Positions 36,606 through 44,800 of a stretch of 64,000 bases of DNA are shown in pieces; position 1 is the first letter of the stretch; each line of letters starts with the position of its first letter. The DNA lies in the NCBI GenBank assembly GCA_037137375.1, contig JBAXKJ010000011.1:1-64000 (forward strand), read 5' to 3'. The position numbers and the translations under genes were made by a program. Source of the DNA: CAINVV01 sp037137375. GTDB taxonomy: Bacteria > Bacteroidota > Bacteroidia > Bacteroidales > Prolixibacteraceae. The notes below the pieces were generated by a model. It was not told the origin of the DNA. It did no database searches and saw nothing but the letters and a program-made list of their open reading frames with translations.

Positions 36606-36805
36606 GAAGATGAGAAAATGAGAAAATGGGAAAATGAGAAGATGAGAAAATGGGAAGATGAGAAAATGGGAAAATGGGAAGATGAGAAAATGGGAAAATG
36701 GGAAGATGAGAAAATGAGAAAATGGGAAAATGAGAAGATGGGAAAATGGGAAGATGGGAAAATGGGAAAATGGGAAAATGGGAAGATGAGAAAATGGGAA
36801 AATGA
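36606..36805. repeat. Tandem array of twenty-five 8-bp units (GAARATGR)
   Basis: Twenty-five units of exactly 8 bp run without a gap from 36606 to 36805. Each is GAAAATGA, GAAAATGG, GAAGATGA or GAAGATGG, so only positions 4 and 8 vary, both A/G. A 24-bp higher-order unit (GAAGATGA followed by two GAAAATGG) recurs from 36654. The array starts 49 bp upstream of the nikR-like start codon, in the 415-bp stretch (36558-36972) that has no credible gene. The reading frames through it encode only low-complexity peptides. Slippage could change the promoter spacing or the RNA leader of the nikR-like gene. Confidence 0.92.
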
Positions 36806-36830
36806 GATTGATTCCTGAGAGATTTGCGCT

Positions 36831-36896
36831 CCAATGGATTTGTCATCCGTTGGCAAAAGAAATGCAAAGATGACCAGCAGATTGCAAATCCGCTGG
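36831..36896. repeat. Pair of REP-like imperfect palindromes
   Basis: Two hairpins of the same design lie side by side. CCAATGGAT (36831-36839) pairs with ATCCGTTGG (36845-36853), and CCAGCAGATT (36874-36883) pairs with AATCCGCTGG (36887-36896). Each has a single G-T type mismatch at a similar place. They look like members of a dispersed palindromic repeat family; the genome-wide copy number cannot be judged here. Confidence 0.55.
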
Positions 36897-36897
36897 A

Positions 36898-36947
36898 GCG
36901 AAAAGGCGCGAATAGGTGCGAAAAGGCGCGAAAAGGCGCGAATAGAC
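36898..36947. repeat. Five tandem 10-bp units (GCGAAAAGGC type)
   Basis: Directly after the second palindrome are GCGAAAAGGC, GCGAATAGGT, GCGAAAAGGC, GCGAAAAGGC and GCGAATAGAC, then a decayed sixth unit. With the 8-bp array and the palindromes this fills most of the gene-free stretch 36558-36972. A helical-turn period of 10 bp could be protein-binding or simply slippage-derived. Confidence 0.75.
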
Positions 36948-36972
36948 GCAATAGCTGCAAAGAGAGGCAATA

Positions 36973-37797
36973 TTACTTGGCTAAGCTTTTTCTAATGACG
37001 AAATACATTTTGATGACGCCGTACATTAGCACGAGGGCGAAGATGATGGCGGCGCCCGACGGGATATCGTAAACATAGGAAAAGATGAGGCCGGCCAGGG
37101 ATCCAAGAAATCCAAACAGGATAGACAGGAAGATCATGATGTGAAAATGGCGGGTGTAAAGGTTGGAGATGGCCTGTGGAATGGTGAGCAACGACATGAC
37201 CAAAATAATTCCTACGACTCTGATGTTTAGAACAATAGTAAGTGCTACCAGGCAAATCAGGATGATATTAAAGAGTCTGACAGGGGTGTTGTTGGTGAGA
37301 GCGTACTCTTCATCGAACGAAATAAACAGGATCATCCGGTAGAAAAGGATGAAAAACGCTGAGATGCCAACTGTCAGCAGAATTAAAAATATCAGGTCGG
37401 TGAGCGAGACTGTCAGGATATTTCCGAAGAGGTAGCTCATCAGATTAGGGGCATAACCCGGCGTGAGAAAGATGAAGATAATTCCGAGCGCCATACCAAG
37501 CGCCCAGAGCATTGCGATGGCTGAGTCTTCACGGAGGTCGGCTTTCCTGGTAAAGAATTCGATTCCCAGTGCAGAGAAAATTCCGAAGAAAACGGCTCCC
37601 AGAATCGGGTCGAAACCCATATAGTAGCCCATGCCGATGCCTCCGAATGAGGCGTGCGTGATGCCACCACTGATGAAAACGATGCGTCTGGAAACGATGT
37701 AAGTTCCAATGATACCGCAGGTGATACTTGCGAGCAGGGAAGCCAGCAGGGCATTCCGAAAGAAACTCATCTCCAGGAGCGATAGCAGGTTCTCCAT
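36973..37797 (-). CDS. Metal ABC transporter permease (ZnuB/MntB family)
   Basis: A 274-residue inner-membrane permease of the ABC-3 family with about eight helices. It contains SRRIVFISGGITHASFGGIGMGYYMG near residues 35-58, as in zinc and manganese permeases, and VVGIILVMSLLTIPQAISNLYTR towards the C-terminus. I chose the ATG at 37797 rather than the frame opening at 37863. It overlaps the stop of the ATP-binding gene as TAATG, a standard coupled junction, and gives a normal membrane start. It is the last gene of the three-gene ABC unit. Confidence 0.88.
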   Translation of the reverse strand: MENLLSLLEMSFFRNALLASLLASITCGIIGTYIVSRRIVFISGGITHASFGGIGMGYYMGFDPILGAVFFGIFSALGIEFFTRKADLREDSAIAMLWALGMALGIIFIFLTPGYAPNLMSYLFGNILTVSLTDLIFLILLTVGISAFFILFYRMILFISFDEEYALTNNTPVRLFNIILICLVALTIVLNIRVVGIILVMSLLTIPQAISNLYTRHFHIMIFLSILFGFLGSLAGLIFSYVYDIPSGAAIIFALVLMYGVIKMYFVIRKSLAK

Positions 37798-38576
37798 TAT
37801 TGCTCGTGTTGTTTTAAGACGGTGTGCGGAATTCTTCCGTGCGTGATGATCTGAATCGGGCATTCATAGGCCTCCATCAACTCGGGCGTAATCTTGTTCC
37901 CGGGATGGTAATGCAACGAATGGTTCACGCAGGCGATGGATTTAACATAGGTGGAGATCGTCCCTAAATCGTGAGATACCAGCAATATAGCGATGTTTTC
38001 GTTCAGCTTTCTCAGCTTTTCGTAAAGTTCTTTCTCGAACCGGTTATCCACGTAGGTATTCGGTTCGTCCAACACCAGCAGCTTGGGCTGGTTCACGAGG
38101 GCCCTGCAAAGCAAAGCCCGCTGAATCTGTCCGCCCGAAAGTTCGCCGATGGCTTTGTTCCGAATTTCGTTGATTCCCATTTGTTCCATCAGTTCCCCGG
38201 CAAATTCGAGGTCTTTCTTTGAGTACGCCTTGATAATCTTCTTTTTAGACATCAGTCCCGACCTGACCACCTCACTCACAGAAATCGGAAATTTACGGTC
38301 TATGTTGTTGATCTGCGGTAGATAACCAATGCGGTGATGATTGCCTTCCGTCATGCAATCGTGGAAAACAACCTCCCCGCTCAGGGGCGTCAGGAGGCCG
38401 AGAATGGCCTTCAGAAGAGTCGTCTTACCTCCGCCATTCGGACCGATCACCCCAATAAAATCACTGTCGTGGATGGTGAGGGAAACATCCGTCAGAATGA
38501 TGTTTTCCTCATAACCTACCGTGATCTTCCGAATGTCGACCAGGGGAACGCTATATCTCAGATTTTCCAGGTTCAT
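37797..38576 (-). CDS. Metal ABC transporter ATP-binding protein (ZnuC-like)
   Basis: A 259-residue ABC ATPase with Walker A GPNGGGKTTLLKA (about 44-56), a Q-loop in YLPQINNIDRKFP, the signature LSGGQIQRALLCRAL (about 144-158), Walker B LLVLDEPNTYVD and the His switch in LLVSHDLG. The NTYVD sequence after Walker B is typical of the zinc/manganese group. The preceding substrate-binding gene is 39 bp away and the permease start overlaps its stop. Confidence 0.9.
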   Translation of the reverse strand: MNLENLRYSVPLVDIRKITVGYEENIILTDVSLTIHDSDFIGVIGPNGGGKTTLLKAILGLLTPLSGEVVFHDCMTEGNHHRIGYLPQINNIDRKFPISVSEVVRSGLMSKKKIIKAYSKKDLEFAGELMEQMGINEIRNKAIGELSGGQIQRALLCRALVNQPKLLVLDEPNTYVDNRFEKELYEKLRKLNENIAILLVSHDLGTISTYVKSIACVNHSLHYHPGNKITPELMEAYECPIQIITHGRIPHTVLKQHEQ

Positions 38577-38615
38577 AACGGGTGCAAATTTACAAATAAA
38601 TCGGTGGCAGTGGTG

Positions 38616-39482
38616 CTATTTTGCCGCCGCCATTTTCCTGGCAAGTGAGATCATCTCGGTGGGCCAGTCGTAAGCCAAAGGATCAATCTGAATGATCTTG
38701 CTCCCCGTTTCATTGGAGATGATTTCCGCATTTTCGACATCAAACTCCTTTTGAATCATGACATAAGCGATCTTTTGTGCCTTGGCTTGCAGCACGATAT
38801 TCTGCACATGTCTCGGCGTGGGCACCTTGCCTTCAAACTCAATTGAAAGCTGCTCCAGCCCATATTGCCTTGCATAATACCCGAGGGCCGGATGAAATAC
38901 CATGAAGGTCCGTGATGGAATATTGGTCAGGATGGTTTTAACCGCACCATCGACACTGTCGATTTTTGCAAGCAGCCTGTCGAGGTTTGCCTGAAATTTC
39001 TCCTTGTTGGCCGGATCGATTTTCACCATCCCGTCGAAGATATTCCGGGCGATAATTTTGGCCCCATCCGGGGATGACCAGGTATGAGGATCTACTCCTT
39101 TTTCATGCTGAATGTCTCCGTGACTATGGCCCTCCGCTTGAATCAAATTCACACCGGTTGAGGTATTGATGAAAGTGAGTCCCGGGTTGATGGATTGAAA
39201 TTTGTCCAGATAAGCCTCCTCGAAGCCGAGGAAACCATTGGCAAAATAGGCTCCAGCCTTCGACATTTCGGCCATCTGCCGGGGTGTGGGATTGTAAGTC
39301 TCTGGTCCGACGCCGGGAGGGACCATCACCTCGCAGGTATATGATTTGCCTGTGATCTGGTCGGTAAAATACTGCAGCGGAAGGATGCTGGCAAAGACAA
39401 TTTTCTCTGACATCTTCTTTGGCCTGGTGCTGCAAGCAAAAAGGATTGGCAGCAGAATCAGTATCGATAAAATATTTTTCAC
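38616..39482 (-). CDS. Zinc-type ABC transporter substrate-binding lipoprotein (ZnuA-like)
   Basis: A 288-residue cluster A-I metal-binding protein with a lipobox (LILLPILFAC, Cys about 17). A His/acid-rich loop (EGHSHGDIQHEKGVDPHTW, about 116-134) is characteristic of zinc-binding members. Metal ligands seem to include His in VDPHTW and in FHPALGYYARQYG, plus the C-terminal acidic residue in IDPLAYDW. The first ligand position reads GVGPETYNPTP, with Glu where E. coli-type proteins have His. It heads the ABC unit and probably delivers zinc. Confidence 0.85.
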   Translation of the reverse strand: MKNILSILILLPILFACSTRPKKMSEKIVFASILPLQYFTDQITGKSYTCEVMVPPGVGPETYNPTPRQMAEMSKAGAYFANGFLGFEEAYLDKFQSINPGLTFINTSTGVNLIQAEGHSHGDIQHEKGVDPHTWSSPDGAKIIARNIFDGMVKIDPANKEKFQANLDRLLAKIDSVDGAVKTILTNIPSRTFMVFHPALGYYARQYGLEQLSIEFEGKVPTPRHVQNIVLQAKAQKIAYVMIQKEFDVENAEIISNETGSKIIQIDPLAYDWPTEMISLARKMAAAK

Positions 39483-39561
39483 TCGTAATCTATATTTGTT
39501 AAATCATTGAATTTCTGTAAGTACTCATGGAACTCTCAAAAGTATTGTCATCGCCTTTTGT

Positions 39562-39630
39562 GGGCTTTGCCCGTGCTCGTTTCGCTCGCAACATACATTT
39601 AATACATTAACATTTTCGGGCTCTGTCCCG
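39562..39630. repeat. Two small GC-rich palindromes in a gene-free spacer
   Basis: GGGCTTTGCCC (39562-39572) and CGGGCTCTGTCCCG (39617-39630) are similar short hairpins in the 181-bp spacer between the zinc-binding protein and yidD. They could form part of a dispersed palindromic repeat. No gene or tRNA is visible in the spacer. Confidence 0.35.
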
Positions 39631-39663
39631 CACTTTCATGAGCAGGCGGTTTCGATTAATTAA

Positions 39664-39921
39664 TTATTTTTTCCCTGGTGGCACCGGATCATATCCGCTC
39701 GTACCCCAAGGGTGGCAGTGCAGGATCCGGTTGGTCGCCATCAGGAATCCTTTGAACGGCCCGTGAATCTTCACCGCTTCGATGGCATACTGAGAGCAGG
39801 TGGGTATATGTCGGCAGGAGGAAGGTGTCATCGGGGATATGGCTGCCCGGTAAAAATAGACCGGAAACAATACCAGCTGCACCAATATCCACCTGATTCC
39901 CCGAATGATTTTTCTGATCAT
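39664..39921 (-). CDS. yidD: Membrane protein insertion efficiency factor YidD
   Basis: An 85-residue YidD. It has an amphipathic basic N-terminus (MIRKIIRGIRWILVQLVLFPVY) and the family core with conserved cysteines (SSCRHIPTCSQYAIEAVKIHG, then RILHCHPWG) and GYDPVP at the end. YidD assists YidC in inserting membrane proteins. It stands alone here, without the usual rnpA or yidC neighbours. Confidence 0.93.
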   Translation of the reverse strand: MIRKIIRGIRWILVQLVLFPVYFYRAAISPMTPSSCRHIPTCSQYAIEAVKIHGPFKGFLMATNRILHCHPWGTSGYDPVPPGKK

Positions 39922-40055
39922 CGTTTAAGCTAAATGAAGCTCATTATACATTTAAATCAGGACAAAGTTATCTAAATGTGGCTATTTTTTTATAACTTTC
40001 CTAGGTTTCTTACGTTTAGCTGACAGGTAACCAAAGATTAAACCGTTCATTTACC

Positions 40056-40733
40056 ATGCCCTTAACAAACCCCAAAAGTATTCATCCCAGTTTGAATCCG
40101 GTTCAGATTATTGCCAACCTGGAGATCTCGCCAAACGTATACCTTATTTCGTGGAAGAGGAAGAGCACTTTTACGCCTGGACAGGTAATCAAGATTTCGC
40201 TTAATTTGAATGACGCACCCCGTATTTATAGTATCTGCAGCGGAAATATGGAGGAAGATATATCTGTACTATATAATATTAAGCCGGGTGGTGCACTTAC
40301 TCCACATCTGGCAGACTTGAAAGCAGGAGAGGAGATCTTTGTCTCCGATCCTTATGGAAGTTTTTTTTGTGATGAGTCACCTGCCTACTGGATCTCCACG
40401 GGAACAGGAATCGCACCTTTTCACAGCATGATACAGTCGGGCAATACCAAAAACAAGATATTACTACACGGCGTAAGTCATGCCAACCAGTTTTATTTTG
40501 AGAATTTTTTGAGCTTGGCTCTCGGCGACAATTATGTCCGCTGTTGCAGCCGCGAAAAGGAGGGAGTTCAGTTTCCCGGTAGGGTGACGGACTATTTGAT
40601 GAAGGCCATCGACCTGCCCAAAGGTTATAAGTACTATCTTTGTGGTCAGGCATTGATGGTTGTAGAGGTCAGGGATTTGCTGATCCAAAAAGGCGTCCCG
40701 TACGACCAGATTTTTGCCGAGATATTTTTTTGA
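40056..40733 (+). CDS. FAD/NAD(P)-binding ferredoxin reductase-type protein
   Basis: A 225-residue ferredoxin:NADP+ reductase family protein. An FAD-binding barrel (about 15-100) carries PRIYSICSG, the RxYS flavin motif, and YGSFF. The NAD(P)-binding domain shows YWISTGTGIAPFHSMI, LLHGVSHANQFYF, YYLCGQALMVVEVRDLL and the C-terminal aromatic end FAEIFF. It probably passes electrons between NADPH and ferredoxin or flavodoxin. The rlmN start lies 1 bp after its stop, so the two are co-transcribed. Confidence 0.87.
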   Translation: MPLTNPKSIHPSLNPVQIIANLEISPNVYLISWKRKSTFTPGQVIKISLNLNDAPRIYSICSGNMEEDISVLYNIKPGGALTPHLADLKAGEEIFVSDPYGSFFCDESPAYWISTGTGIAPFHSMIQSGNTKNKILLHGVSHANQFYFENFLSLALGDNYVRCCSREKEGVQFPGRVTDYLMKAIDLPKGYKYYLCGQALMVVEVRDLLIQKGVPYDQIFAEIFF

Positions 40734-40734
40734 T

Positions 40735-41772
40735 ATGATGGAAGAAGTCAGGGAGCCGCTTTTCGGTAAGACGTTGGATGAGTTGGTTTTACTCACTGTA
40801 AAATTGGGATTGCCCGGCTTTACGGCTAAACAACTGGCCGATTGGCTGTACAAAAAACCGGTCAATTCGATCGAAGAGATGACCAATCTCTCGAAGAAAA
40901 CCAGAGATCTTCTGGCAGAAAAATACGAATTCGGCACAGCCCTGCCGGTGAAGGTCCAGGTCAGTGCCGATGGTACCAAAAAATACCTCTTCACTACCGG
41001 GAAGCATCAATTTATAGAGACGGCTATGATTCCGGACGAGAACCGGACTACCGTCTGTGTCTCTTCGCAGGTAGGCTGCAAAATGGGCTGCCTCTTTTGT
41101 ATGACTGCCAAGCAGGGATTTCAGGGTCAGCTTTCGGCGGGCGAAATCGTCAACCAGATCCGCAGCATCGAAGAAGCCGATTCTGTATCGAACATCGTCT
41201 ACATGGGCATGGGCGAGCCCTTCGATAACCTCGATGAGGTGCTGAAAAGCATCGAGATTCTGACCTCCGACTGGGGTTATGGGATGAGTCCGAGGCGCAT
41301 CACGGTCTCTTCTATTGGGATTGTCCCGGCCATGAAGCAATTTCTTGAGAAGAGTGAGGCCCATCTGGCCATCAGCCTGCATACCCCTTTCGACGAGCAG
41401 CGCAAGAGTCTGATGCCAGTGCAGATAGCCTATCCGATCCGCGAAGTGATCGAAGAGATCAAAAAATGGGATTTCAGCGGACAGCGGAGGGTTTCTTTTG
41501 AATACATCCTCTTCAACGGACTGAATGATACACCATTACACGTGAAGGAGCTGGCCCGCTTGTTGAATGGGATCAAATGCCGCATCAACCTAATCCGGTT
41601 CCATCCCGTTCCGGGTACGCCATTGGTAAGTCCGGACGAGGAGGCCATCCTGCATTTCAAGAACCAGCTCAACGACAAGGGTATCTTTACATCCATCCGC
41701 GCCTCGCGGGGGCAGGACATCTATGCCGCCTGCGGTCTGCTCTCCACAAAAGAACAGAACCTGACCAATTAG
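40735..41772 (+). CDS. rlmN: 23S rRNA/tRNA adenine-C2 methyltransferase RlmN
   Basis: A 345-residue radical SAM methylase that modifies A2503 of 23S rRNA and A37 of some tRNAs. It has the N-terminal accessory domain, the cluster motif CKMGCLFC (CxxxCxxC), GMGEPFDNLDEV, VSSIGIVPAM, HLAISLH and a C-terminal Cys in DIYAACGLL as the methyl-carrying residue. The frame could begin at a TTG at 40714 inside the preceding gene; I prefer the ATG at 40735, immediately after that gene's stop. Confidence 0.95.
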   Translation: MMEEVREPLFGKTLDELVLLTVKLGLPGFTAKQLADWLYKKPVNSIEEMTNLSKKTRDLLAEKYEFGTALPVKVQVSADGTKKYLFTTGKHQFIETAMIPDENRTTVCVSSQVGCKMGCLFCMTAKQGFQGQLSAGEIVNQIRSIEEADSVSNIVYMGMGEPFDNLDEVLKSIEILTSDWGYGMSPRRITVSSIGIVPAMKQFLEKSEAHLAISLHTPFDEQRKSLMPVQIAYPIREVIEEIKKWDFSGQRRVSFEYILFNGLNDTPLHVKELARLLNGIKCRINLIRFHPVPGTPLVSPDEEAILHFKNQLNDKGIFTSIRASRGQDIYAACGLLSTKEQNLTN

Positions 41773-41782
41773 CAAAAAAAAT

Positions 41783-41802
41783 GATTTGTATCTTTACAAA
41801 TC
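41783..41802 (+). promoter_or_regulatory. Perfect 20-bp palindrome abutting the PUL 2 HTCS start codon
   Basis: GATTTGTA (41783-41790) and TACAAATC (41795-41802) form a perfect inverted repeat around tctt and end directly before the ATG at 41803. TATCTTTA (41789-41796), a -7-like element, sits in the centre. If it is used, the message would be nearly leaderless. The site may be an operator controlling the regulator gene or a hairpin affecting its start. Confidence 0.5.
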
Positions 41803-44800
41803 ATGAGAAAGAGTCGTTTCCTTCTAGCCTTCCTTTTAGCATTGAGCTGTTTTTCGTCGCCGCTGCGGTCACAGAATTCGGATGCTTCGAACCTTCTTTT
41901 TCAACATATTTCACTAAAGGAAGGATTATCCCAAAGCACAGTTTTTGATATAAAGCAAGACCGACTGGGTTTTATTTGGATTGCTACTGCTGAAGGACTT
42001 AATCGATATGATGGTTATAAATTTGTGGTTTATCTTCATAATCAAGCTGATAGCCTGAGCCTTCCTTCAAATTCCACGACATCCTTGCTATTGGATGACA
42101 ATGGTGATATGTGGATCGGCACAGGTGCCGGCCTGGCAAGATATAATCATGAGCTAAATTCATTTACGACCTTTGTTCCACAGGTAAGCGGTCCGAAGAT
42201 GCGTGTATTTTGCATGAAGAAGTGGAAAGATGAAGAGCTTATCATTGCTACCAGTCTTGGATTATTTCGCTTTTCTATCAAAAAAGGGTTCAAGGTATTG
42301 AACTTTCCAACCATGAATTTCGGGAATACTGCCATACTCAAGATGGATAATAAACTTTTGATAGGTGCCGATCGGGGACTCTATTTTTATTTTCCCGATA
42401 CGGATACTTATGGTTTGGCGAACAATCAATTTGACGGCAAATCCATCGGTGTGATGCTACCGGAAAATAATGGAGGAAAGAGGATCTGGGTAGGTACAGA
42501 AGGATTTGGATTATATCTTTTCGATATCAGTGAAAATAAGCTGATAAAATATAGTCATGAGAAAAATAATCCAAAGAGTATTTCCTCAGATTATGTCCGG
42601 TCATTGTGCTATGATAGTCAGCAACGATTGTGGATTGGTACATTCGTTGGTTTGAATGTATGGAATGAAAGACAAAATAATTTCACCCGGTTTTATAATA
42701 ATTATCAGGATGGTGAAACAATCAGTCAGAATTCCATCAGAACCATTTTTTCAGATATGCAGGGAGGATTATGGTTCGGCACCTATTATGGCGGATTAAA
42801 CTACTATCATCCGCTAAAAACACAATTTGAACACTTGTATTTTGTAAAAGGGAAAAATTCCCTGAATGACAATGTGGTGAGTTGCATGCTGGCTGAGCCA
42901 GACGGTAAGGTCTGGATTGGTACAAATGACAAAGGTTTAGATTTGTACAATTTAAATACCAATCTTTTTGAGCACTTTATTAATGAAGAAGATAACCCTC
43001 TATCTATTAGCGGGAACAATGTAAAAGCACTACTGAAACTTGACGGTGGAAATTTGTTGATTGGAACGCATGGCGGCGGCTTGAACTCTTTTGATTCGAA
43101 ATCCCGCAGATTTCATAGAATTCATTTATCGCCGGATCCAATGATTAATGAGAATGTATATGGATTGGTGAAGGACAAGAATGGGATGATCTGGATTGGG
43201 ACACTCAACGGAGTGGTGCGCTATAATCCTGCGCTGAAGCAAGCGACGCTATTTGAGCAAATTGTACCGTCGTCAAAATCTATGAATAATAAAATTTTGG
43301 GTCTATTCATCGACTCAAAAGAGAGACTTTGGATCGGAACCGACAATGGAGTCTGGGTTTATTCAATTCAGAGCGGAAGATTTGAGGAGATAATATTCTC
43401 AGACAAAGTTCGGACAGAAAAGACCGTTTATTGTTTTTATGAACAGGAATCAGGAATGATCTGGACAGGTACCAATGAGGGCTTGTTCTATTTTGATGGA
43501 AAAAAATTAATTAGTTACAGGGAAGAAATAGGTTTCCCGGATTTATTGGTTTGCTCGATTCAGGAGGATCATTTGAACCGGCTATGGATTAGTACCACCA
43601 GGGGACTAATCTGTCTTTCGACAGATACTTCAAAATGGCGTGTATATACTGAATCCGATGGTTTGCAAAGCAATCAGTTTAATCAATACTCGTCCTGCAA
43701 AACAACTGATGATAAAATGTTTTTTGGGGGAATAAACGGGATTTCGACTTTTTATCCCGAGCGATTGATCGACAATCCTTTCTCACCCTCTCCGATCATA
43801 GATCAACTAACCGTTTTCACAAGGACTGTCACTCCTAATGACAACACCAAAATCCTAAAAAAGAGTATTGAACTTACCCGTTCCATCCAACTTGAACCTG
43901 AATATAATGTTTTTGGGTTGGAATTTGTCGTGCCAAATTATTTAGCAGGTACTAAGAATACTTTTTCATACACGTTGGAAGGATTTGACAATGAGTGGTA
44001 TACAACGGAAAAGAATAGTGTGGGCTATTCAAACCTAGCTCCTGGAAAGTATACTTTCAGGGTAAAAGCAGCAAACAATAACGGAAAATGGAGCTTAAGG
44101 GAGAATCAACTTGAAATAGAGGTCTTGCCTCATTGGTATAACACTTTGTGGGCCAAAACAATATTTATTGTCCTGTTCCTTGCAATTGCTGTTTTCTTGA
44201 TCAGATTCTATCTTAGCCGGCAATTTATCGCCAAGGAACTGGAGCTGGAAAGATTGAACAATGAACGGTTAAAGGAGATTGATCAGGCTAAAATTCGATT
44301 TTTTGTAAATGTTTCCCACGAATTCCGGACCCCTCTTACTTTGATTTTGTCGCCTGTCCGTGAGATGTTGGAAAGGGGAGTAAAAGAGCATCGCTGGGTA
44401 GAGAGGCAATTGGATTTGATCGAGCGAAATGCTGAGAGGATGTTGCATCTGGTTAACCAGGCCCTCGATTACAGAAAAGCAGAATTGGGTGCAATGCTTT
44501 TGCATGTGAAAGAGCTGGAAATTGAATCTTTTGTGAAGAAAAATTTTGATTTATTCTCGCAATTGGCAAAAAGGAAAGAATTTGAGTACACTTTTCAATC
44601 AACTGTTTCAGACCAAAAAGTATATTTTGATCCTAATTTCCTAGATAGGATATTGGCTAATCTGCTAAGTAATTCTTTCAAATATTCACCAAAGGGGGGA
44701 AAAATTACAGTAACTCTGACTACAGTTGGTAAATACATCTGCATTGAGGTTGAAGATACTGGAGTTGGAATTTCGAAAGAAAAATTTGACCGGATATTTG

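Noticed and set aside
36606..36947. Possible CRISPR array
   Set aside because: Units are 8 or 10 bp with no unique spacers, no repeat of 24-40 bp and no cas genes nearby.
36472..36970. Two long minus-strand frames (162 and 138 codons) rich in Ser-His-Phe-Pro-Ile, and a plus-strand Lys/Trp/Glu/Asn frame
   Set aside because: They are translations of the 8-bp tandem array and its flanks; an 8-bp period is open in several frames by composition alone.
39483..39663. tRNA or riboswitch in the spacer before yidD
   Set aside because: No cloverleaf, T-loop sequence or known aptamer core could be found; only short palindromes are visible.
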